DNA of 37,670 bases from the IMG/VR virus record IMGVR_UViG_3300046007_008174, positions 1 to 37,670 of that record; one strand, given 5' to 3'. The notes below the pieces were generated by a model. The model did no database searches. It saw nothing but the letters and a program-made list of their open reading frames with translations, and was not told the origin of the DNA. The DNA is from a virus. Below are positions 7,001 through 17,400 of this stretch, in pieces; position 1 is the first letter of the stretch, and every line of letters begins with the position of its first letter. The translations under genes and the position numbers were made by a program.

Positions 7001-8421
7001 TTATCTTTTATCCAATTTAATCTTTTTAAATCTATAGCATTTTGATCAGGTTTACCTTCAGCTTCAGCTTGTATTTTTAAACTTAATTCTGTTACATCTT
7101 CACCCATTTTTTCTTTAATAGATTTATCTATAATTAAGTGGGCAATTGTACCAAAAGCTCTTGAGGTATTAAAGTCTATAAGAATTTCTCTAGTTAAATT
7201 TTCTAATGTTATTTCAGAACCGTCAGGTTGTTTTAAAACTTCTACACCAGAAGCATTTAAATTAGTGTTACCGTTTTGGAATCTTCTTTTGGCTTCTAAA
7301 GCAGCCCATTCTTCTATTGATAAACTTTTTTCTTTAGTTGATAAAACATTTCTTACCCATTCAGTAAGACGTTCATAGATTGTACCGTTTTTATCTTTAT
7401 AATTATCACCATCAATATAAAGTCCTTGAGCTCTAGATTGAGTTTGTACATCATCTAGCAAACTAAACATGGGTTGATAAGTAAATGATACAGGTAATTC
7501 TAAGTTTTCAGTATTTATTATTTGTGCAAGAGTACCTAAAGATAGTTTTGGCGGTAATATAATTGCATCTAATTTTTGTTTACCTCCTAATATTTTATAA
7601 AAGAAATTTGATAATTGGTCAAATACTTTTTTTATTAAACTTTTAGTTTCCTCAATTTTCCTTTCAGGAACATTTTTAAGTTCGTAATTCAAAAGTTGAG
7701 TTAATTTTTGAGTAACTAATTCTTTTTTAATATCGTTTACGTTTTTAGTTACTTTAGAATATCTATCAATAACAGATCTTTTTAATTCTTTATCTTGACT
7801 AGCTTCTTCATATAAATTATCAAATAATGATTTGTTATATTGGTATAAGTATTCAATAAAAGGATGTAAAAATTCCTCAATTACAGTTTCATCTGTAATT
7901 TTACCATCAATAAAGTATACAATGTTATCTAATATAAATGCATTAGCTTTGTAAGCATTTTCCCCAACCATATCTACAGCTTCTTGCATTGATATAACTT
8001 TTCTTCTAATTTTAGGAAAAAGGCTTTTCATTTTATCCAATACCTTTTGCTGAACATTAACTAGTTCTTTTCTTTCAATTGTTATTCTGTATCCTGTATC
8101 TTCATCACCATATACTCTTGCTATTATAGATTTAAAAACTTTATTAATAGTAAAAGCAGTATCTATAGCTTTTTTATACGGTAAATCTTTACCAATTACA
8201 TCACCATATTTTTCATATAAAGACTTATATTCTTCATCAATAGAAAACTGAACTTTTGGTTTTTGTATATCAGAAAGTAGTTTTTTAGCTTGTTCTACAG
8301 TAGGTATAACGGGTTCTTTAGAATCTTTGTTAAATTTAAACCAGGCATTATAAGCATCTATTTCTCCAAGAGATTTTTCAAGTTGTTTATAGGCTTCTGT
8401 ATTTTTATTAGGACAAAACAT
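4069..8421 (-). CDS. Giant virion-type protein with RecB-like nuclease domain (1450 aa)
   Basis: Probably packaged and ejected with the DNA. The N-terminus (MFCPNKNTEAYK) resembles a start segment seen in other phage giant proteins. At about 150-250 lies a zincin-like segment with EEFLHPF (H186) in place of HExxH. Residues 420-560 form a PD-(D/E)xK nuclease of the RecB/Cas4 type: H428 (FGTIAH), D517 (TTIDGL), D531-x-K533 (KDWKTG) and a following Q-containing helix. A hydrophobic segment at about 1312-1333 (VAGLFTLLISYMGGLLATIAF) is followed by an acidic DDDEEE and could enter a membrane. It begins one base after the 4337-aa gene and ends the transcript. The nuclease target (host or phage DNA) cannot be told. 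An alternative view is a purely structural inner-virion protein with a vestigial nuclease. Confidence 0.85.
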   Translation of the reverse strand: MFCPNKNTEAYKQLEKSLGEIDAYNAWFKFNKDSKEPVIPTVEQAKKLLSDIQKPKVQFSIDEEYKSLYEKYGDVIGKDLPYKKAIDTAFTINKVFKSIIARVYGDEDTGYRITIERKELVNVQQKVLDKMKSLFPKIRRKVISMQEAVDMVGENAYKANAFILDNIVYFIDGKITDETVIEEFLHPFIEYLYQYNKSLFDNLYEEASQDKELKRSVIDRYSKVTKNVNDIKKELVTQKLTQLLNYELKNVPERKIEETKSLIKKVFDQLSNFFYKILGGKQKLDAIILPPKLSLGTLAQIINTENLELPVSFTYQPMFSLLDDVQTQSRAQGLYIDGDNYKDKNGTIYERLTEWVRNVLSTKEKSLSIEEWAALEAKRRFQNGNTNLNASGVEVLKQPDGSEITLENLTREILIDFNTSRAFGTIAHLIIDKSIKEKMGEDVTELSLKIQAEAEGKPDQNAIDLKRLNWIKDNIESILLLTGTNALDSRVDKDKRDKILSEIKYSFEPLGIATTIDGLIQHSDGRLSIKDWKTGNLLSDSLRPYLMNEFSRQIENIIDSKLDRAKAEVVLRAMMIKYNNPAAKFRQLSIEQLNRSNLVETHNINLEAFLPMLEEFFKNKNPEAYQKMKAKNLFDPLEYSLMPVVDEKSAVNVQERIEELDKEILLTKNRMIQEKSSYKKNKYKQKLEDLTRERLELAGMASIDLTEQKSELGFWKRHFGKLGNMSNPIYRTYKMLIDKAKMIMITEEKALFNEFDKLQEKLMKEYDSRPGNIGLKYKTADGSGLYDFMWVKKNKSGAIGYYRITEKDAEWDTLTETQKAYVKFFSESLSKLYNEVAKQKVFITATGQELNNAEFSKVDFGTELPEDFMPRVYMDFGEYMSHFGVGKTAALEYHKFKNKYLRTDFYANNANEVLPFKFLGNAAIIGTGNYTFNAERAYKEFAKNLLRKKHLDKIQAIGNGISVIFGNNDWEFDKQFINDRIMVEVTGMKRKTDFSQSKYSSLRKIEKYGFDFDAILGGLKEIVTAGTMWLKPFAGLRNGVYTLMTNHKNAVSRSIAKRVGVPPEELDFTESDLIKADKLWMQYYYDIIAGKEEENKLHLLLKQYNYLPDAYDFRVIKSKLISEKNKFMNSDYLYFFHSIFEDWGTGSIFTALMLHNKHNGKSLYDSYTVKDGQLVWEGGVRGKRADGSEITSLTYEELNKFKSISAMIHGNYRDDEKGAIELYAWGRLIMQFKRFVPQQLINLLQSRQMSYSFGQWKEMLDQNNNKLMVWEPQIIRGRMALMFDFLIKGTAFTAQGQKYWDSLSNREKQDLVAGLFTLLISYMGGLLATIAFDDDEEEKWIAQSWIKVFRDLSEGMRPIDLIENFRYSSVSVHKLYNLTKAVTEFSYGIATGEVNKYGEYKGSNEIAKTLPFFSTVYDIDRALNNTRTGKNVGLNIFNADNYNWDIDQIK

Positions 8422-8422
8422 A

Positions 8423-11400
8423 TTAGCATTTATTTTTTATTTTATGTAAAGCTGCTTCTGGAATATATCCTTCAACCAAAAGATCTTGAAATTCTTTAGA
8501 ATCTAATATTTCCTGATCAGTTTGAACGGTACTAACTTCAACTTTATTTGTAACAGTATAAAGAGTTTTACCAGACTTATCTACCTGAGCATCAGATATT
8601 TCAGTTTCAACCATATTTATTCTTGTATAATCAGCAAAGTTAACCATTCTAACCTTTTGTCCAACATTAAATTGTCTAGTGTCTAAGAATGTATCATTGT
8701 TAACATTTTTAACAGAAACTATAGGAACTCCTTTTTCAAAAGCTTTATCTATTTTATAGTATCCAACTAAAATATTTGGACTAAAAGCATAGCCTTTTTT
8801 ATCTTTAGTATCTATAATTCTATTATATCTTAATTGTTCTGAAGTTAAAGAAGCTTTGTCAATATAATACAGAGTATCAAAAACTTTTACAAAATAGCTA
8901 ACTTCAACATTTTCTTTATTTGGTATACGAATAACTCCTGTTGCTTCATCTTTTTCAAACTCATCTTTCTTTAAAAACTTAACATTGTCCATATTGTTTA
9001 TAGCAAATTGTAACAAGAAGTTTTCTTCTAATCTTTTTAACATGTCTTTATACATTACAGGATTAACACTAAGTCCATTCATGTAACGATTAAACTCTAG
9101 CATTAAAGGTTCATACATTTCAGAAGGTATAATAAGAGAATAATTAGTAACTCCAAATCTTAAACCTGATTTAATTACTGCATATTTTATAAATTCATAT
9201 TGTAATTTAGTAAATTTATTATCTGGTAAATCACTTAATTCTTTAAAAGCTAATTCATAAGTAATCATATCAGTTTGGTCCATATTTTTAGCAACATCAA
9301 ATCTCCATTCTCTAGTTTTATTGTTCCAATAAAGTTTCTTTAAAAATGCATTTTCAGGATACATTTTTTTAAGTTTTCTTACTTCGTCACTAAATCTATT
9401 TAAAAATGCATCCATACCAGTATAAGTAGTACCATCTTCTTTAGTATATTCTTCTTCGTTATTTACATCATTATCTATAATATAACCCTCTTTAGTTTTA
9501 TACTTTAATCCTGTCAAGAAGTAATTCATCAAACTTTCTCCTACAAGACTTTCATCTTGATAGGTTTTTTTAGTTCTTAAATTAGCCATTTTAACAGTAG
9601 CATCAGATGAAATAGGAACTTCATAACTTGCAAAAAGATTTTTAGCAAACTCTTGAATTACAGGGTTGTATTGGAAAAACAAGTATTCTGTTTTAGTTTT
9701 TAAAGTTAATAATACTTTAAATGCAGCTTTAATATGTGGAAGTTTTACAGGATCTACATTTTCAAATACCATTTGAGGAGTTGTTTTTGCTTCTTTATCT
9801 TTAGCATCATAGTTATATGATATAGTGTCTATTTCATCTACTACTGCTTTAACAGTAGGATAATCAATAGGCATACTCTTTAATATACTATAAGCCGTAA
9901 CACCTTTGGCAATAGAACCGTTTATTGATTCAGCTTTAAATATTAATTGTTTAGCTACAGCTAATTGAAACATCATTTGATCTTTATCAGCAAACAAATC
10001 TTTCTTTGTAGCTTCTTCAAGTTTTTCTGAAGTTATTTCAATTTTTTCAACTTGCTCCATAAGATCATCAAAATCTTCTTTAGTTACAAGTTGTAATCTT
10101 GATTTAATTTCATCTAGAAAATTATAGTATCCTTTGTTAAAACTTTTTGATGAACTAATATATTGAGATACAGGTTGTATCATTGTTCTAACAACATCTT
10201 TTAAAGGTATACCCATAGCTACCATAGATACTGCTGCTCCACCTAAATTATTAGTAAAACCTATAATAGGTAAAATTTGTTCTTTTACATTATCAATAGC
10301 AGCATTTACTAATGAGTCTATAGTTTCTGTAATAAGAGGTTGGTTTTTAACAGGTTTACCTTCTTTATCATAGTTAACAGTAATTTCTTTTCCTTTTTCT
10401 CTATAGTTAAAATCATCATACGTTTCACCATTTAAAGTAATATGATAGTTTTCTTTTAACTTAGGATTTTTACCGTCAACAGTAGACTGGAAATAATAAG
10501 CTATAACTTTAGCCATATTAGCATAAACACCTGTAAGTTTTGTACCGCTAAAATTATCTTTATGCATTAGCATTTGATCATTTAAATCGTACAAATTACG
10601 TTTACTAAATATTATAGCATTACGTTTTTCTTCCCATTCTTTTACAGCATTTTGATATAATTTTAAAGTAGTATAATTTTTATACTCAGGTTTAGGTTCA
10701 TTAAAACCTTTTAATCTTGCAACTAAATCAAAAGCAGATTCATCTTCAATACCCATTCCTTTAAACCTATCCATACTAATAGGTGACATCATTAAATCTT
10801 CATTAACTTTAGAAGTAGTTACTTTAATAAATGATTCAACAATTACATTTTTATAATATAATTCACGTAAATCATTTAACTGATCTAGTTTTTTTTCTAA
10901 TTGAATCCGTGTTGCATTATTTAAAGCTTCTCTTGCAATATTTACTTGAGCCCTTAAATTATTTCTTTCTGATTCAATCTTTTTAATAAAGTTTGGATCA
11001 ATATTAGTTCCTTTATAACCAACAGGAGTATTAGCTTTATACATTACATTACCTTCAGAATCTACTACATCTTTGTTGTAAAGTCCTCTACGCATTACAT
11101 AAAGTTTATCTACGTCATAGTCAGAACCGTGGAAGAATACAATTTCTTTAGGAGCAATAATTACGTTTTTGTTATTAGGATAAAATCCTACTACTTTAAT
11201 TGGAACAGCAGAGTGTAATTCTGTTGAAGGAATACGAAAACCTAATTGGGTATCAAAAAGTATTTTATCTCCAACTTTAAATTGATCTTTCCAAAAATCA
11301 GGTAAAATTACTTCAGCAAATCCATCAGCATCTCTCCATTTTAAATCACGTTTTACTAAATTACCATCTTTATCGGTAAATTCAGCAGTGCCATAAGCTG

Positions 11401-14400
11401 ATTGCAATACCAGCCCTCCTCCAGGAATACGTATACCAACAGTGGCTTTTGAGAAAATAGATGCCATGTTTGTAATTGCTTTCTTTACTAAGAAAGGTGT
11501 ATTTATTCCTAAATTACGATTTAAAATAAATTGGATTTGACGATTATCCCTTTCTTTAGACATTGAGTTAGCTATTTTACTTCTAACATTTTGTCTTTGT
11601 AATTCTACAATTTGAGGAGATTTTTCATCAAATCTTGAGCTCATTCCAAATGATACAAGTGTGTCATATAAACCATTGTTTATTAATGATGACATTGCAT
11701 CAAATAACTCATTTGCTAATTCATTATTTTTTAAACTAAAGTTAAAGAAATAACCTAGCTGAGTAGGAAAAGCTACTTCTTCATCTTGTACGTCATGTTC
11801 TGGATTAGACTGTATTCTATAGTTTTCATTTTGTAAAGTAAGTATAGACTCAGGATTAATGATTGCTGGTAAAGTACCATCTTCATTAGGTTCAACTATT
11901 GTTTTAGGTTTACCAACTTTAACAGCTGATTCAAAGACCATTTCATCTATTTCATTAGCTACAAGTATGTCTCTTACTTGTTTTAGTTTAGGGAACATAC
12001 TAACAAGTTCATCACTTAATTCAATACATGAATATTTTACAGCTCTTGGTATACCATTTTCGTCTATTTCAAAATGTACAGGTTTAATAACAGAACCAAA
12101 ATTAAATGCTTCACCAAATCCTTCTCTTAATTCTTTTGCTCTTTTTGGTGTCATAAAACCTTGAGCATCAGTTAGATCAAAATCTTTACCCCATATTTTA
12201 GAAAATGCAATAAAATCATCTCCTAAAATACCCTTAACATCTTGTACTACAAGTGATTTATAAGTTTTTGGTAAACCAAAGTTTTTAATATTTGTTACTA
12301 ATCCTTTATATCCTGTAGCAAATGCTATTGACATACGTTTAATTACATCAAATTCATTTTTATAAAACTGTTCTGGACCAGCCATTAGTTGATTTAACTG
12401 ATGAAGATTGATGTAAAAGTTAGCATAATATAAAGAGCTAAGTAGTTTTGTTGAAACATCAAGTTGCTGATCTATTGTTAATTCAGTTAATTTATCTTCT
12501 TGAGTTTCATTTAATTTATCTACTTCTACTTCAATAGCTTTAGTAATTTTTGATTCAGGAACATGATATTTAATAACTTCATTTAGTTTTACTTTATCTA
12601 TTGGTAATTCTAAAACTGTAGGAGCTAATTCTTCTCCACGTTCCATCATTTTATCAAATACCTGTTGAGCATATTCAGAATCAGATATTCCTTTTTTACG
12701 TTCTACAAGTTTACCAAAAGCATTGTTATCAGTATTGTATTTAACTTTAGAATTTTCAAAAGTTTTTACAAATTCATTTTCTTGTTTAATAATATCTAAA
12801 ATAGCTTGTTTAATTTTAGATTCATCTAAAAAGTCAATTTCAGCACCTATAATATTAGGTTTATTTGAAATTGTAACTACTTGCTGAACATATTTTTTAC
12901 CTTTATTATCGGAGTTATGTGCTATAAAAAAGTAATGGAAGTTTCTTGCAAACCAATCACTTTCTGTTTCATTTTTATATCTAGTACCTTCTTCAGTATA
13001 TTCTCCTGTAACACCATCATAATTAATATAGTTATGAATAGTATTAAGTCCTTTTATAAAAATATTATTTTTAAAATAAGGACTGTTTAAAAACTCAGGT
13101 TTCTTTACAAAACTTTTCTCAACAAAGCTTTGAAGAGTATTAACTGCTTGAGAACCTAACGTAAACACATAAGCTATTTTGTTATCTATACGTCTATAGT
13201 TTGAAGGACGTAACTCTCCAGCAGGTTTTATTAAATATGAAGCAAGATTATTTAAACGTGATCTTTGAGTTTCAAAAATGTTATTGATAATTTCATTTGG
13301 TTGTAAATTATCATTTTCAGCTTTTTGATATTGTTTAAATATTTCTTCTAATGCATCAAAATCTTTTATTTGTGCTCCATCAGGTACTTTAATTTCATAA
13401 CCTAAAAGATTATTTGTTATTTCAATAAAAGCATTATTACGTTTAGTTTGATCAGCAGCTTTAGTTAAAGATTTAGCTTGTTTAATTTTACCTAAAGCCC
13501 AAATAATACTGTTTTTACCGTCAACTTTATTTCTAGCATTAACAACTAAATTATCAAGTATGTTATTAATTTTTGTGGTTACTTCTACATCTACAATAGC
13601 ATTTCTTAAACTTTGATTAGGATTATTTCTTTTACCTGTATAGTAACCAAAATGTACATTTTGACGATACAGTGAAGAAGCTTGAGCATTTAGTTCTGTA
13701 AATAAATTTCTATTTTGATAACTTATAAAATCAGCTGAAATTTGTTTAAGACTTTTACCAGTAGTTTTAGAAATACGGTTAAAATAATTCCAGTTACTTT
13801 CACCTTCATTTCTTCTAATACCTTTTTTATTTTCAGGAAATACATAAATATTTTTAGTTGTAAATGAAGCATCTGTAGATTTAACTTGATCTTGAATACT
13901 ATCTGAATATGCTTGATCTATAACTTCTTTAATATACTTTTCAATAACAGAAACATCTTTATTATTAGAGTATACCCTTTTAAAATAATTAAATCGTTCA
14001 GTTAAAGATTTGGATATGTTTTCCCAACTAGATGTATCAAGTCCTGAAAAAGTTTCTAATGTTACAAGATAAGCAAATCTAGGATTAACTTGAGCTTGAT
14101 CACTAGTAAAAATCATTGACAAAAACTGTTTTACTTGTTGAGAAAGTTTTTGTTCATGATTTATTTCTTCAGAGTCTTTAATATCATCTGTCCAATCTGA
14201 ACCTATTATATCTTCAGTATTTTGATTAGCTTCATTATCTTTTGGTTTAGCTTCTGTTTTAAAAGTTAAACCATTAAACATGTCTAAAGAAAGTTTATTA
14301 AAAACTTTAGAATTACTTAAAGATTTTATTGCTTGAAAATATACAACATCATCTATTTTTTGATCTTTTAACTCTTCGTATTCAGCTAAAATAGATTCAT

Positions 14401-17400
14401 ATGTTAAACGTAATAATGTATTATCGTCTTCTGGTACAGTATCTGAAGAATTAATATTTGAATATTCTTTCTTTAAGTCATCAAATGTACCAAGTATAAT
14501 TGTTTCAGCTTCTCTAAATGCTGTTACTGAACCAAAGTCTTCAATAATTTCAGCATAAGACATTTTTCTATCACTTAAAGAAACTATTTCATTAAACAAT
14601 CCACTATCAATATTATTAAAGAAAGTATTAATATCAGGTATTAAATTAACACTCATACCTAACCATTTACGAATACGGGTAAATAATATATTGAAAAAGT
14701 TTGATAATGGTTTTTTGTTTCTCCATTCTTGATATTCTTCTGCTATTCTTTCTTCAAGAGATTCTAAATCAGTATTAGGATCTAATCCAAATTCTTCAAT
14801 AGCTTTTTGGTAAACTAATCTCTTTTGAGAATCGTTTAACATCATATCAAAGATTCTATGGAACAACTCATGTCTTGCTACATTTAAGTAAGCTTTGTTA
14901 AAATCGTCTTCTAACAAATAGATTATACCATTCTGATACAATCCCCAAGATTCTTTACCTTCATTTAATGCCATCATTTGAGCAGATGTAACAAATTTTA
15001 TTTCTTCATCTGTCAATGTTTTATCTATAGATTTTAGATAAGAAACTATTTCTTTTTTATTTAAACTTTCTCCTAATTCTCTTCTAACACTTTTTAGTAA
15101 TCGTTTAGTACGTCTGGAAGGTTTAACTAATTTTTTACCTCCTGTTGGAGCTTCTTCAATAGGTTGTTCTTTAACATTATTTATTGTAACAACAGCAGAT
15201 GCAGGAGAAACACTTTCAAGACTATCTTCAAAGAACATTTCATCAATCTGACTATTGTTTATATATGCATTAGTATAATTTATAACACCACTACCATAAG
15301 TACCGTCATTAGATTCTCTTGGTACTGGTACTTGTAAAGTACTTAAATTACCTTCACTATCTGTTTCAAATATAAAATCTAAATCTTCAGGGGTTAAAGA
15401 AGAATATACTAATCTTTTTAATAATTCAGCATCATCACTTGTAGCTGTCCTGTTATATTTTTCTTCAAACTCTTTTAATATTTTTTCTTGTTTATCAACA
15501 GAATATTTAGAAAATTCAGCAATAAATTCTTCATTACTAATATTATTATACCTTGGTAAAAGAGATTTACCATAAGTAATTTTCATTCCTTTTTTATCTG
15601 TTTTTGATACTCTAATTGTTAAACCATTTACAGCATTATTAGATCTTGCTATTAAATTAAATATATGTTGAGCTTTTCCCGGTTTTCTTCTAGTAACAGT
15701 TTCTAGTTCAGTAATATCCTGTACTATTTCATTACCATTTTTTAATTTTACAGTTACATTTGAACCGTCAATTTTTGTAACTTCACCTGATACAACCTTA
15801 TCATCTATTATAAAAGGATTAATTAAATTTTTAACTTTAACACCTACTATAACTTCTTTTTGTTTTTCAGTTAAAGGTTGATGTAATAAGTTATCTATTT
15901 CTTTACGTAAAGTAAGTATATCATTAGTTAACTTAATTTCAAGTCCTGTTTTAGTTTTTATTTTTTCAATTAATTTTGGTAAATAAACATCAGAAGATGA
16001 AATTATATCAGCTATATCATCTGCTTCATTTATACCAATATCATTAAACAGCTTTGTTATCTGTTTATACTTTTCAAGAAAACTCATTAAAGGTGTTAAA
16101 AACTCGGCATGAGTATTTACATTTAATCTTTTTCTTTTCAATGCAATTACTTGAGGTGCTACTTTTTTAGTACCTTCTTGTGTAGGATTTTCAATTAGTA
16201 CATAAGGAGCTCCTGCATATATTACTCCGGTAAAACCTTGATTCTTTAACTCAGTTATTTCTTTTTCAGTAAAAATTCTAATTTTTGCCTGAGATGAATC
16301 AAAAGTTGGAGTTTTAGTAAAAAATCCTTTAAACTTATTTAAAATATTTTCCCAACTAAATGGCTGACTTACAGATGAATAAGTATATGTTAATTTAGAT
16401 GCTTGTTTAACTTTACCTTCAGCTAAAACTATAGGTGTACCAACAGGTACTAAATAACCTGTATTAATATCAGTATTAAATTTAGTTAGTTGACCTTTTT
16501 TAGCTTCTATAAGTTTAGCATATATTTTTTCTTTACCTTTTGGAGGATCATTTAATTCTGCTTCAGATAACATCCCTACTTCAATATAACCATCTGGTCT
16601 TTCAACATATACACCAATAATAGGATATTTTTGAGAAGATAATGTTGGTATATAAACTACTTTTTCTCCGGCTGTAATTGGTTCAGTTAAAACATTTCCA
16701 TCAGCATCTCTTAATCCGATAATATTTTTATTTTTTACATAAAGTAATTTAACTTCACCATCTTCAACTACAACTTCTACTTGAGGTTCTGGTTCTAAAG
16801 GATCAGGTATTATTTCTTCATCTTCTGTAAAAAATTCTTCATCTTCATCTTCAGGATCAGGTTGATCAGAAGGTGCATCTGTTGGAGGAGGAGTCGTTGG
16901 TATAACTGTTGCAGGTTTTTGAGCAGTAGGTACAAAATTACTATCTTGTTGTTTCATTTCTGCTTCCCTATCTTCTTGGAATTTTTTACGTCCTTCTTTA
17001 ATAGCTTCTATGTTTTTACTAGTTAAAGCGTTAACATTAGGATCATTAACATGTTTAATATTTAATCCTTGAACAAAAATGTAATTTGTAGCTCTTGATA
17101 AAGCTGTATACATAGCCTGGTTAAAAGGCATTATACCTGGTATTCTATTAGGATTAATATAAACATATACCTCATCTATAGTTCTACCTTGTACATCTAC
17201 ATAAGATACTACTTCAACACCAAGATTTTTAGCTTTCCATTCAGATACATCATCAGGATGAACAATAACTGCTCTGGTTTTTCCGTCAGATAAGTTTTTA
17301 GTTTTTAATTCTTTTTCAATAGCATCAGAAGCCATTGATCCATTAGCACCTAAAGTATTTTCAGGATTTGATGTAAAGTATATTTCTTCTTTACGTAAAT

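Noticed and set aside
11859-12164. Open frame on the plus strand inside the giant gene (101 codons); a similar one at 20604-20909
   Set aside because: Both are antisense shadows of the polymerase/Ala-rich coding sequence, Ser- and Ala-rich from complement composition, with no recognised motif.
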